This document shows, piece after piece, positions 8,354 to 16,489 of a stretch of DNA of 39,509 bases. The DNA is taken from positions 1-39,509 of the forward strand of contig NZ_ABCS01000089.1 of NCBI RefSeq assembly GCF_000170895.1, in the 5' to 3' direction. This DNA comes from Plesiocystis pacifica SIR-1 (lineage in GTDB: Bacteria; Myxococcota_A; Polyangia; Nannocystales; Nannocystaceae). Every line of letters starts with the position of its first letter. Positions within the stretch are counted from its first letter, which is position 1. A program made the position numbers and the translations under genes. The notes below the pieces were generated by a model. The model made no database searches and was not told the origin of the DNA. It worked only from the letters and a program-made list of their open reading frames with translations.

Positions 8354-8713
8354 GTGGCGTACAGGGATGAGCAGCAGGCGCTCTTGCTCGAGGTCCAGTC
8401 CTTGAAGCAAGAGAACGAGCGCCTGCGCGACGCCCTGGAGCACGAGCACGAGCGCTACCGGGAGCTCGTCGACGAGCAGCACGAGCAGCGGCGCAAGAAC
8501 GTGCGCATGGTCTGCGTGCAGTGCCGGGGCAACCTCCTGGCCGTGGCGATCGTCGCCGGCCACGACATCCGCAACCCCCTGCCCCTGAAGATGAGCACCC
8601 TGCGCTTTGGCTCCCCCAACGGGGGGTTCACGGCCTCGGCTCCGGTCCGCTCCTACGCCTGCTCGAGCTGCGGCTACATCCACAACTTCATCGACATGGG
8701 CCACGAAGATTGA
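8354..8713 (+). CDS. Coiled-coil plus zinc-ribbon protein of unknown function
   Basis: 119 aa from GTG. The first 50 residues form a charged coiled coil (EQQALLLEVQSLKQENERLRDALEHEHERYRELVDEQ). The rest is a compact zinc-ribbon: CVQC near 54-57 and CSSC near 106-109, the spacing of a rubredoxin-knuckle zinc site. It is cytoplasmic, with no signal peptide. It is divergent from the zinc-ribbon SpoU gene and ends where the tandem hairpin repeats begin. I do not recognise a named family; a nucleic-acid or protein-binding role is only a guess from the zinc ribbon. Confidence 0.75.
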   Translation: MAYRDEQQALLLEVQSLKQENERLRDALEHEHERYRELVDEQHEQRRKNVRMVCVQCRGNLLAVAIVAGHDIRNPLPLKMSTLRFGSPNGGFTASAPVRSYACSSCGYIHNFIDMGHED

Positions 8714-8869
8714 GTCGTGGACGTGGGGCAGGGAGGGCGTGGCGTCGTCCACGACGGTTAGTCGAGTCGTGGACGTGGGGCAGGGAGGGCGTGGCGTCGT
8801 CCACGACGGTTAGTCGAGTCGTGGACGTGGGGCAGGGAGGGCGTGGCGTCGTCCACGACGGTTAGAATA
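8714..8869. repeat. Three tandem 52-bp units, each a 10-bp perfect hairpin
   Basis: Units start at 8714, 8766 and 8818. Each has GTCGTGGACG and its exact reverse complement CGTCCACGAC as arms around a 22-nt G-rich loop (GGGG-CA-GGG-A-GGG), then GGTTAGTCGA. The third unit's tail diverges into TTAGAATAGACT, the -10-like region of dinB. The units are otherwise identical, which suggests recent amplification. It occupies the whole gap between the zinc-ribbon gene and dinB. Confidence 0.95.
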
Positions 8870-8873
8870 GACT
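8868..8873 (+). promoter_or_regulatory. -10-like TAGACT, 7 nt before dinB start
   Basis: TAGACT ends 7 nt before the GTG of dinB; an overlapping TAGAAT lies at 8863. It directly follows the third hairpin unit. No LexA-box-like palindrome is visible. Confidence 0.45.
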
Positions 8874-8880
8874 TCGCCTG

Positions 8881-10134
8881 GTGCGGGTGATCTTCCATGT
8901 CGACATGGACGCTTTCTTCGCGTCCATCGAGCAGCGCGACGATCCCCGGCTGCGCGGCAAGCCCGTGCTCGTGGGCCACGCGGGCAAGCGCGGGGTGGTC
9001 GCGGCCGCCTCCTATGAAGCGCGCCGCTTCGGCTGCCACTCGGCCCAGCCCATGGCGGTGGCCCGCCGCCGCTGCCCCCAGGCGGTCATCGTGCCCGGGC
9101 GCCACGAGGTCTACCTGGGGGTCTCGGCCGAGCTGTTCGAGATCCTCGAGGGCTTCACCCCGGTGGTCGAGGGCCTGTCGATCGACGAGGCCTTCCTCGA
9201 CATGAGCGGGACCCAGCGCCTCCACGGCCCGCCCCGCGTGGCCGCCGAGCGCATCCGCCAGACCGTCGCCGAGCGCCTGCGCCTGACCTGCTCCGTGGGC
9301 ATCGCCAGCGCCAAGTTCATCGCCAAGATCGCCAGCGACCAGGACAAACCCGACGGCTTGACCGTGGTCGAGCCCGGCCGCGAGCGAGCCTTCCTCCACC
9401 GCCTGCCCGTGCGCGAGCTGTGGGGCGTGGGCCCGCGGACCCAAGAGGTGCTCGAGCGCTACGGCGTGCGGACCATCGGCGACATCGCCGAGCTCGGCCT
9501 CGAGACCCTCGAGCGCGACCTGGGCGAGCACGGCCGCCACCTCCACCAGCTCAGCGTCGGCGTCGACCCGCGCCCGGTCAGCCCCGGCCGCGAGCGCAAG
9601 CAGGTCAGCCACGAGAACACCTTCGGCGAAGACCTGCGCTCGCGCCCGGAGATCGAGGACTGGCTCCTGCGCCAGTCGACGCGGGTCGCCGATCGCCTCG
9701 TCGCCAAGGGCCTGCACGGCCGCAAGGTCCACCTCAAGCTGCGCGACGCCAGCTTCACCACGTGGACGCGGCAGTGCTCCCTCGACGAGCCCACCCAGGA
9801 GGCGCGGGTGATCTTCGCCCGCGCGCGCGCGCTCCTCGATCGCCTCGAGGCCGAGGGCAAGCTGCGGGCCCTGCGGATCCGGCTCACCGGCGTGGGCGTG
9901 AGCGACTTTCGTCGGGACGCGCCGGCGCGCCAGCTCGAGCTGCTGCCGGTCGAGGGGGCCGCCGAGCCAGCCACGGACGACCGCGGCGAGGCCGTCCAGG
10001 ACGTGCTCAGCGAGGTCCGTCGGCGCTTTGGCGGCAAGGCCCTGGGCCTGGCGGGGGTCGGCGGGATCCGCCGAGAGGCCCGGGACGACGCGGGCGCCGT
10101 GCCCGATCTGAGCACCCGCATCGACGACGACTGA
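8881..10134 (+). CDS. dinB: DNA polymerase IV (Y-family translesion polymerase)
   Basis: 417 aa from GTG. It is an error-prone polymerase that bypasses lesions. The N-terminal catalytic core begins VIFHVDMDAFFASIE (D8 and D10 metal ligands); the second acidic site is SIDEAFLD (D102, E103). The thumb helix-hairpin-helix (LWGVGPRTQEVLERYGV) and the little-finger domain (HENTFGEDLRSRPEIEDWLLR) are complete. QLELLP near residue 350 resembles a beta-clamp-binding peptide and is followed by a 60-residue poorly conserved tail. Length and order are normal for DinB. It is preceded by the three hairpin repeats and a -10-like box. Confidence 0.95.
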   Translation: MRVIFHVDMDAFFASIEQRDDPRLRGKPVLVGHAGKRGVVAAASYEARRFGCHSAQPMAVARRRCPQAVIVPGRHEVYLGVSAELFEILEGFTPVVEGLSIDEAFLDMSGTQRLHGPPRVAAERIRQTVAERLRLTCSVGIASAKFIAKIASDQDKPDGLTVVEPGRERAFLHRLPVRELWGVGPRTQEVLERYGVRTIGDIAELGLETLERDLGEHGRHLHQLSVGVDPRPVSPGRERKQVSHENTFGEDLRSRPEIEDWLLRQSTRVADRLVAKGLHGRKVHLKLRDASFTTWTRQCSLDEPTQEARVIFARARALLDRLEAEGKLRALRIRLTGVGVSDFRRDAPARQLELLPVEGAAEPATDDRGEAVQDVLSEVRRRFGGKALGLAGVGGIRREARDDAGAVPDLSTRIDDD

Positions 10135-10151
10135 TCCTCCCTCGGAGCGTG

Positions 10152-10157
10152 TAGAGT
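10152..10157 (+). promoter_or_regulatory. -10-like TAGAGT, 8 nt before modA start
   Basis: TAGAGT ends 8 nt before the GTG of modA, with no Shine-Dalgarno sequence. It is in the 31-bp gap after dinB and implies modA has its own start site. Confidence 0.4.
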
Positions 10158-10165
10158 TCGTCGCC

Positions 10166-10930
10166 GTGTCCCCTGCCCTCGCCACCGCCGCTCGCCTCGG
10201 GCTGGCCCTGCTGCTCGGGCTCTCGGCCTGCCGCAGCCGCGAGCAGACGGTCACGGTGTTCGCCGCGGCGTCGCTGGCCGAGCCCTTCCGCGCCATGGAG
10301 GCGCCCTTCGAGGCGGCCCACCCCGGCGTCGACCTCGAGCTGCACTTCGCGGGCTCGCAGCTCCTGGCCACGCAGCTGCGCGAGGGGGCGCGGGCCCAGC
10401 TGTTCGCCTCGGCCGACGCCGCGCAGCTCGAGCGCGCGGGCGAGCGGCGCGAGCTGAGCGGACGCGCGACCTTTGCGACCAACGCGATCGCCGTCGTGGT
10501 CCCGTCCGACTCGACCCTCGAGGGCGTCGCGGACCTCGCCGAGCCCGGCGTGCGCGTGGCCCTGGCCCACGCCGAGGTCCCGGCCGGCCGCTACGCGCGT
10601 GAGGCCCTCGACGCCCTGGAGCTGCGCGAGGCCGTCGAGGCCAACGCGATCGCCAGCGCGACCGACGTGCACGGGGTCATCGCGGTGCTGCGCCTGGGCG
10701 AGGCCGACGCGGGCCTGGCCTACCGCACCGACCTCGGCGAGGACGGGAGCCTGCGCGCCCTGCCCCTGCCGGCGTCCGCGGGCGTCGTCGCGCGCTACGA
10801 GCTCGCCCGGATCGCCAATGGGGGCGCGGCCCACCCCGCCGATCGGGCCGCGGAGCAATTCGCGGACTTCGTGCTCGGCGCGGAGGGTCAGGCGATCCTG
10901 CGCGACGCCGGCTTTGGTCCGCCGCCCTGA
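10166..10930 (+). CDS. modA: Molybdate ABC transporter substrate-binding lipoprotein
   Basis: 254 aa. A lipoprotein signal (ALLLGLSAC, Cys at 22) is followed by the type II periplasmic binding fold. The typical ModA opening VTVFAAASLAEPFRAMEAPFEAAHPGVDLELHFAGSQ carries the Ser residues that bind the oxyanion. Further ModA blocks are LFASADAAQLERA, FATNAIAVVVP and an 'IAVLRLGEADAGLAYRTDL' segment. It captures molybdate (possibly tungstate) for the ModBC permease encoded 2 kb downstream. That modBC pair is separated from it by a gene on the opposite strand, so it is not co-transcribed in the usual modABC order. Confidence 0.92.
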   Translation: MSPALATAARLGLALLLGLSACRSREQTVTVFAAASLAEPFRAMEAPFEAAHPGVDLELHFAGSQLLATQLREGARAQLFASADAAQLERAGERRELSGRATFATNAIAVVVPSDSTLEGVADLAEPGVRVALAHAEVPAGRYAREALDALELREAVEANAIASATDVHGVIAVLRLGEADAGLAYRTDLGEDGSLRALPLPASAGVVARYELARIANGGAAHPADRAAEQFADFVLGAEGQAILRDAGFGPPP

Positions 10931-11040
10931 GCCGTCGACGCCCCACCCCGAAGCTCTCCGTGCTCGCCTCGCGCGGGCCGGGCCCCCCGAGACCTGCGCC
11001 CGAGGGGGCAGCGTGAGCAAGCTCGACCGCCTCACTCGCC

Positions 11041-12834
11041 TCACTCGTCAGAACTGAAGTCGACCGGCGCCGGCGCGAGCTCGACCCTCTCGCCGACCGC
11101 CGGGAGCGCGAAGGGTTCGTAGCCCTTGCCGGTCCAGACCACCCACAGCGCGTCCTCGCGCTCGAGGGGCAGCCGGGACTCGAAGCGGATCTGCGTCGGC
11201 CGTCCGTCCGAGGTGACCGCCTCGACGAGGACCTCGCCGTCGCCGAAGTCGTGGCGCTCCCCGGCGACGAAGGGCAGGGCCTCCGGGTCTCGAAACATGC
11301 GATCCAGCGGCTGGTCCAAAAGGCCCGCGTCGCAGGTGATCACCAACGTCCGAGGCCCCGTGCGCGCGACGGTCATCGCCTCCACGCCGCTGGCCAGGGT
11401 CCGGGTTCGAGCGGGCCGATCCAGCCCGAGGCCCGCCCGGTGGGGCCCGAGGAGCGGGCCGGTGAACAGGTCGGCGGAGCGCACGAGGTAGACGGTCTTG
11501 CCCTCGACCTCCCCGAGCCCGCCGATCGAGCGCGCGGTCGCGTCGTAGCGCGCGCCCAGGATCTGGATCCCGAGCACCCGCGGCGGCAGCGTGAGCGGAG
11601 CGAGGACGAGGTGGGTGAACACGAGGAAGGCACCGACCGCGCGCAGGCGCAGCGGCGGCTTGGTCTCGGTCTCGGTTTCAGTTTCGGTTTCAGGCCAAAA
11701 CGCCGCCTGCAGCACGATCGCCACGAGCCCAAAGCCCCCGAGCCCCACGGGAAACAAGAGCCGCTCTTGAGGCATGGTCGAGCACATCGGGACCGCCGCG
11801 AGCACCATGCCCGTCGCAAAAAAGGCCGCCAGCTCCCGGCGCTCCCGGAGCGCGGGCCAGGCCAGCGCCGTACACATCCCGAGCAACGCAAGCCCGACCG
11901 CGAGCAAGACCCACAGCCCCGGCTTTGCAATCAGCGCGACGAAGTCCGCCGACACCGGGGTGAACTGCGAGCTGATCAGCGCCGGCAAGCGCTCGACCAT
12001 CGCCCTCGCAAAGTGCAGCGGCTCTGCGCTGGGGTCGATGTACAGCCCGCTGCCTCCAAAGCCGTGACCGAGAGACACGTAGACCACCCGCCACACGACC
12101 GACACGGCCGCGCAAGGCAGCAGCGACGCCGCCCGCTCGCGCACGCTCCCGCGGTCGAGCCACAGCGCGTAGGCAAACAGATAGGCCGTCATCGCCAGCG
12201 CCGTCTCCCCCGACAGCAGCCCGAGCCCGAGCATGGCCGGCGCGCCGAAGGCCGCGGACAGGTCCCCCTCTTCGCGCCAGCGCAGGTGCAGGGCCACCGC
12301 CGCGGTCGCAAAGGCCATCGACATCACCGAGTTGCGCGCGGCGATCCACCCGACGGCGTTGGCGTGGCTCTCGTCGAGGGCGAACAGCAAGAGCGCCAGC
12401 ACGGCGAGCCAGCGGGCCTCAAACACCCGCCGGTAGACCGCCCAGGTCGCCAGGATCAGCGCCGCGAGCCACGCCAGGTTGTGCGCGTGGGCGAAGGCCG
12501 GCGAGCCGACGATCGCGTGGTCGAGGTGCAAGCTCAGCGACGACAGCGGCCGCCAAAACGAGCCGTGAAACCCGGGGTCGGTGTACCAGGGCAAGATCCC
12601 GACCTCCGCCGCGGCGCCCCGAAACTCGTCAGCGTCGAGGAAGAACGCGTAGTACTCCGTCGGCCCGCGGCTCAGCATCGGGAAGCTGTCCGTGGCCATC
12701 ACCCGGTGGATCCGGTCGTCGAGCTGCAGCCCGAGGGCGAAGGACGGCAACAGCAAGATCAGCGCGACCCCCAAGATGACGTGTACGGCCCACGGCCAGT
12801 CGAGGAAGCGGCGCAGACGGGACTTGGCGGCCAT
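11041..12834 (-). CDS. Polytopic membrane protein, possible GT-C glycosyltransferase-like
   Basis: About 597 aa. Roughly ten or more hydrophobic helices lie between residues 10 and 410, followed by a soluble periplasmic-type domain of about 170 residues. An early loop (LGLQLDDRIHRV) has the acidic pair often seen in the first loop of GT-C enzymes, and HAHNLAWLAALILATWAVYRRVF resembles the second helix pair. This is suggestive, not proof. A hexanucleotide expansion encodes ETETETETETK before the last helices. It sits between modA and modB on the opposite strand. The start is chosen at 12834 (CATGCT 9 nt upstream); an ATG at 12858 would add eight residues. Confidence 0.72.
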   Translation of the reverse strand: MAAKSRLRRFLDWPWAVHVILGVALILLLPSFALGLQLDDRIHRVMATDSFPMLSRGPTEYYAFFLDADEFRGAAAEVGILPWYTDPGFHGSFWRPLSSLSLHLDHAIVGSPAFAHAHNLAWLAALILATWAVYRRVFEARWLAVLALLLFALDESHANAVGWIAARNSVMSMAFATAAVALHLRWREEGDLSAAFGAPAMLGLGLLSGETALAMTAYLFAYALWLDRGSVRERAASLLPCAAVSVVWRVVYVSLGHGFGGSGLYIDPSAEPLHFARAMVERLPALISSQFTPVSADFVALIAKPGLWVLLAVGLALLGMCTALAWPALRERRELAAFFATGMVLAAVPMCSTMPQERLLFPVGLGGFGLVAIVLQAAFWPETETETETETKPPLRLRAVGAFLVFTHLVLAPLTLPPRVLGIQILGARYDATARSIGGLGEVEGKTVYLVRSADLFTGPLLGPHRAGLGLDRPARTRTLASGVEAMTVARTGPRTLVITCDAGLLDQPLDRMFRDPEALPFVAGERHDFGDGEVLVEAVTSDGRPTQIRFESRLPLEREDALWVVWTGKGYEPFALPAVGERVELAPAPVDFSSDE

Positions 12835-12968
12835 TCGGGTGTGAGCATGGGCCGCCATGCGGGCTCACGCCCGCGCAGGATTCGCGCGCAGGTCGGGACA
12901 AAACTGGCGCACGGACGCGCGGGCGAGGTGCTATCGGGCCGGCCGGGTCGACGCGCGAAGGGGCACGC

Positions 12969-12974
12969 TATGCT
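12969..12974 (+). promoter_or_regulatory. -10-like TATGCT, 9 nt before modB start
   Basis: TATGCT ends 9 nt before the modB ATG, with no Shine-Dalgarno sequence. It suggests modBC has its own promoter independent of modA. Confidence 0.45.
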
Positions 12975-12983
12975 CCCGCCCCC

Positions 12984-13811
12984 ATGCGCCAGGGCCAGGG
13001 CCACTCTCCCAGCGCGCGCGCTCGCTCGGCGCGACCGGTGCTGATCGGCCTGGCGGCCCTCGGGCTGGCGCTGTTCGTGCTGCCGCTGCTCGGCCTGGTG
13101 ATCCGGGCGCTCACCGAGGCCTCGGGCCTGGCCCTGCTCGAGCCCGCCGTGCGCTCGGCCCTGCTCTTGTCCCTGCTCGTGTCCACGGCGGCGACGGCCC
13201 TGGCCTTCGTGCTCGGCTTCCCCCTGGCCTGGGTGCTCGCGCGCCTGGACTTCCCCGGGCGCCGCCTGGTCCGGGCCGCGGTGACCTTGCCCATGGTGCT
13301 CCCCCCGGTGGTCGCGGGCGTGGCCCTGCTGAGCGTGTTTGGCCGCCGGGGCGTGCTCGGGCCGGCGCTCTCGGCGATGGGTATCGAGCTGGCCTTCACC
13401 CCCGCGGCCGCCGTACTCGCCGCGACCTTCGTCGCCGCGCCCTTTTTGATCGTCACCCTCGAGGCGGCCCTGGAGGCCATGGATCCCCGCCTCGAGCAGG
13501 CCGCGGCGACCCTCGGCGCGAGCGAGTGGCGGATCTTGTGGACGGTGACCCTGCCGACGATCCGCCCCGCCGTGCTCGCGGGCCTGGCCCTGAGCTGGGC
13601 CCGGGCGCTGGGCGAGTTCGGGGCGACCATCACCTTCGCCGGCAACGTCTCGGGCCGGACCCAGACCCTGCCCCTGGCGGTCTACGAGACCCTGCAGTCC
13701 GACTTCGAGGGCGCCCTGCAGCTGTCGGTGGTGCTGCTCGTGGTGTCGCTGTCGGTGCTCGTCGGGCTCCGCGGTCACTTCCTGGGCGCGCCCGCGGAGG
13801 CGCAACGGTGA
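12984..13811 (+). CDS. modB: Molybdate ABC transporter permease
   Basis: 275 aa. It is an inner-membrane channel with about six helices. The EAA loop that contacts the ATPase is clear: EQAAATLGASEWRILWTVTLPTIRPAVLAG. The ModB-typical ALGEFGATITFAGN block follows, with residues shared by molybdate, sulfate and tungstate permeases. An Arg/Ser-rich leader of about 18 residues precedes the first helix. The stop overlaps the modC start by 4 bp (GTGA), so modB and modC are translationally coupled. Confidence 0.94.
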   Translation: MRQGQGHSPSARARSARPVLIGLAALGLALFVLPLLGLVIRALTEASGLALLEPAVRSALLLSLLVSTAATALAFVLGFPLAWVLARLDFPGRRLVRAAVTLPMVLPPVVAGVALLSVFGRRGVLGPALSAMGIELAFTPAAAVLAATFVAAPFLIVTLEAALEAMDPRLEQAAATLGASEWRILWTVTLPTIRPAVLAGLALSWARALGEFGATITFAGNVSGRTQTLPLAVYETLQSDFEGALQLSVVLLVVSLSVLVGLRGHFLGAPAEAQR

Positions 13812-14536
13812 GCGCGAGCCACCTCGACGCCGAGCTGTCCCTGCGCCGGGGCGACTTCGGCCTGAGCCTGGCCTTCACCGCCGACGCGGGCGCGACCGTG
13901 GCCCTGGTCGGGCCCAACGGCGCGGGCAAGTCGACGACCCTCGCGGCCCTCGCCGGGCTCTTGCCCCTGACCGAGGGGCACCTGCGCGTCGGTGCCCGAA
14001 CCCTCGAGGCCCCCGCAGACGCCACCCGCGAGCCGCCCCAGGCCCGGGACGTCGGCATGTGCTTCCAGGGCCAGGCCCTGTTCGGCCACCTCAGCGCCGT
14101 CGACAACGTGGCCTACGGCCTGCGCGCCCGGGGCGTGGCTCGGACCCAGGCCCGCGCCATGGCCCACAGCTGGCTCGAGCGCCTGGAGGTCGGGGGCCTC
14201 GCCGCCCGCCGCCCGGCCCAGCTCAGCGGCGGCCAGGCCCAGCGCGTCGCCCTGGCCCGGGCGCTGATCACCGCGCCCAGCTTGCTGCTCCTCGACGAGC
14301 CCTTCGCCGGCCTCGACGCCCGCACCCACGCCGAGATCCGCGAGCTGCTGCGCCGGACCCTGGCCGAGTTCGAGGGCGTCGCGCTGCTGACCAGCCACGA
14401 CTTTCGCGACGTCGAGGCCCTCGCCGACGAGGTCCTGGTCCTCGAGCACGGCGCCCTCGCCCAGCGGGGCAGCCCCGCCGCCGTCGCGGCCGAGCCCGCC
14501 ACCGAGCATCTGCGGGCCATGGTCGACGCGCGCTAG
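13808..14536 (+). CDS. modC: Molybdate ABC transporter ATPase, short form without TOBE domain
   Basis: 242 aa from GTG. It powers ModB. Visible motifs are Walker A GPNGAGKST, Q-loop (MCFQGQALFGHLSAVDNVAYGL), signature LSGGQ, Walker B LLLLDEPFAGLD and H-loop TSHDF. It ends about 240 residues in, after the ATPase fold. Standard ModC (about 350 aa) has a C-terminal molybdate-binding TOBE/Mop domain that lets molybdate feed back on transport; that domain is missing. The GTG start overlaps the modB stop. Confidence 0.92.
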   Translation: MSASHLDAELSLRRGDFGLSLAFTADAGATVALVGPNGAGKSTTLAALAGLLPLTEGHLRVGARTLEAPADATREPPQARDVGMCFQGQALFGHLSAVDNVAYGLRARGVARTQARAMAHSWLERLEVGGLAARRPAQLSGGQAQRVALARALITAPSLLLLDEPFAGLDARTHAEIRELLRRTLAEFEGVALLTSHDFRDVEALADEVLVLEHGALAQRGSPAAVAAEPATEHLRAMVDAR

Positions 14537-14555
14537 GTCCTCGCCCAACATCGCC

Positions 14556-14561
14556 TATGCT
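14556..14561 (+). promoter_or_regulatory. -10-like TATGCT, 7 nt before the GTG at 14569
   Basis: TATGCT ends 7 nt before GTG 14569, the same hexamer as before modB. Because the upstream ATG at 14557 falls inside this box, the box favours the GTG as true start. Confidence 0.45.
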
Positions 14562-14568
14562 CGGGCCC

Positions 14569-15780
14569 GTGACGGCTGATCCCGAGGCTGAGTCCAAGCC
14601 AGCGTCCAAGCCGAGCAAGCGCCTGCTGGGCCTCGACGCCCTGCGCGGGGTCGCCGTGTTCCTGATGATCGAGCAGCACCTCGGGGTGTGGCTGTGGGAG
14701 GGCCCGGCGGTCGGCGAGACCATGGCCCACTACCCGGGCCTGCTGGTGTTCAACGCCCTCGGCGGCGGCGCGGCCCCGGCCTTCGTGACCCTCGCGGGCA
14801 TCGGCAGCAGCCTGCTCGCCCGCAAGCGCGAGCAGCGGGGCGAGTCCCCGGACCTCACCCTGGTCCTGCGCGGCCTGGCCCTGCTCGGCTTCGGCTACCT
14901 GCTCAGCGCCCTGACCCCGTCGTGGTTCTCGGCCCGGTCCTGGTTCGTGCTCCACCTCATGGGCGTGGGCATGCTGACCACCCCGCTGTGGCGGCGCCTG
15001 CCCACGCCGGCCCTGCTCGCCGCCGCGCTCGCCATCCTCGGCAGCGCTGGCGCCTTGCAAGCCCACTTCGACGTGCCCCTGCGCCTCGACAACCCCTACA
15101 TGTCCGGGCGCTCGCCGCTGTCCCCGGACGCCTGGGCCGGCCTGCGCATCGCCACCCTCGAGGGCCAGTTCCCGATCTTCCCGTGGCTGTCCTTCTTCCT
15201 CGCCGGCCTGGCCTGCGGGCGCTGGGTCCTCGTCGACGCCGAGCCCCGGGAGCAGGCCAAAGAGCTGCGCAAGATCGCGGCCCTCGGCGGCGGGGCGATC
15301 GGCCTGGGCCTGGTCGGCGTCGCGCTGCGCTACTCCGTCGCCGCCGGCGCCGTGAAGACCACGGCCCTTGCCCGCAGCGTCGCCCTGACCGTGCCCTTCT
15401 TCCCGGCCTCTCCGACCCTCGCCGCGCTCTTGCTGGGCCTGGTGCTCCTGGGCATCTGGGCGCTCATGGCCTGGGACCGGTGGCGCCCCCTGGGCGAGAA
15501 CCATCCCCTCGTGACCCTGGGCCGGGCCTCGCTGACCCTGCTCATCGTGCACGTGTGGCTGTTCCGCGAGCTGACCCGGGTCGACGGGTGGTGGCAAGAA
15601 CACGTCGGCGCGTTCGCGTGGCTGAGCCAGTGGACCCACGCGTGGCACCAGCTCAGCGTCAACCAGGGCTTCGCGGTCATCGGCGTGTTCGTGGTCTTCG
15701 CGGTGTTCGCCTCCCGGGCGTGGCAGACCGTCGATTACCGCTACGGCGCCGAGTGGTTGTTGCGCAAGGTCGCCCGCTGA
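14569..15780 (+). CDS. Multi-pass acyltransferase-like membrane protein (DUF1624/HGSNAT-like)
   Basis: 403 aa with about ten helices. The N-terminal signature RLLGLDALRGVAVFLMIEQHLGVWLW matches the heparan-alpha-glucosaminide N-acetyltransferase-like (DUF1624/DUF418) families, where an Arg and a His on the first helices are conserved. The C-terminal LTLLIVHVWLFRELTRVDGWW helix also fits. Such proteins are thought to move acyl groups across the membrane onto sugars or lipids; the substrate here is unknown. The start is taken at GTG 14569, 7 nt after a -10-like box; an in-frame ATG at 14557 is the alternative. The VOC-like gene follows 19 bp later. Confidence 0.82.
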   Translation: MTADPEAESKPASKPSKRLLGLDALRGVAVFLMIEQHLGVWLWEGPAVGETMAHYPGLLVFNALGGGAAPAFVTLAGIGSSLLARKREQRGESPDLTLVLRGLALLGFGYLLSALTPSWFSARSWFVLHLMGVGMLTTPLWRRLPTPALLAAALAILGSAGALQAHFDVPLRLDNPYMSGRSPLSPDAWAGLRIATLEGQFPIFPWLSFFLAGLACGRWVLVDAEPREQAKELRKIAALGGGAIGLGLVGVALRYSVAAGAVKTTALARSVALTVPFFPASPTLAALLLGLVLLGIWALMAWDRWRPLGENHPLVTLGRASLTLLIVHVWLFRELTRVDGWWQEHVGAFAWLSQWTHAWHQLSVNQGFAVIGVFVVFAVFASRAWQTVDYRYGAEWLLRKVAR

Positions 15781-15799
15781 CCCACCTTGTCGGGGTCCC

Positions 15800-16489
15800 A
15801 TGGCGCTCTTGCTCGACCACGTCTACGCCTTCGTCCCCCCCGACTTCGTCGACAGCGCGGCGTTCATGGCGGTCTCGGAGTTTGGCCTGCGCGCCTCCTT
15901 TGGCCGCGAGCACCCCGGCCAGGGCACGGCCAACCGCCTCGCCCTGTTCCCGGGCACGGCGCTCGAGTTTTTGTGGCTGACCGACGCGGACGAGGCGGCC
16001 GGCAACCCGCTGCGCCTCGATCGGCGCGCCGCCGGCCCAGACGGCCCAGACCCCTTCGGCCTGTGCCTGCGCGGCGACCTGGGCCCCGCGCTGCGCGAGC
16101 GCATGACCTTCCACCCCATGCCGGGCTTCGCCCTCGGCGGGCTCTACCTCGCCCCGGGCTGGGACGACCCGGCGCAGACCATGGTGTTCGCCTTCGACAC
16201 GCAGGAGGACCTGCGCCCCGTGTCCCTGGCCTACCCCGCGAGCTTGTTCGAGCACCCCGGCGGGTTCACGGCCATGGATCAGGTGACCCTGAGCCTGGCC
16301 GCCGACGCCCCCGCGGACTGGCTCGAGGCCCTCGACGGCGCGCTGCCGACCAACCTGCGCGTCGCTCGAGCGCCGAGCGGGGCGGCTCCGGAGCTCCACG
16401 TCGCCCTGGCCCGCAACGCCAACGCCAACGCCATCGACGATCTGGTCCTCCCGACCGCCCGCGGGCAGCTGCGCCTGTCAGGCGTCTGA
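15800..16489 (+). CDS. Glyoxalase-like (VOC superfamily) protein
   Basis: 229 aa, cytoplasmic. The start LLDHVYAFVPPDF and the segment NRLALFPGTALEFLWLTDADEAAGNPLRLDRR fit glyoxalase-like VOC proteins, in which H and E residues at these places bind a metal. The fold is inferred by pattern and the reaction is unknown. It follows the acyltransferase-like gene by 19 bp and its 3' end overlaps the convergent lysR-family gene by 12 bp. Confidence 0.7.
   Translation: MALLLDHVYAFVPPDFVDSAAFMAVSEFGLRASFGREHPGQGTANRLALFPGTALEFLWLTDADEAAGNPLRLDRRAAGPDGPDPFGLCLRGDLGPALRERMTFHPMPGFALGGLYLAPGWDDPAQTMVFAFDTQEDLRPVSLAYPASLFEHPGGFTAMDQVTLSLAADAPADWLEALDGALPTNLRVARAPSGAAPELHVALARNANANAIDDLVLPTARGQLRLSGV

Noticed and set aside
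8714..8869. CRISPR-like array
   Set aside because: The units are directly contiguous with no unique spacers, and no cas gene is present.
8868..8881. LexA/SOS box before dinB
   Set aside because: No CTG-N10-CAG or similar palindrome; only the TAnnnT box and hairpin repeats.
11670..11700. Phase-variable hexanucleotide tract in the membrane gene (ETET)
   Set aside because: The period is a multiple of three, so length changes keep the frame; it is simple slippage, not an on/off switch.
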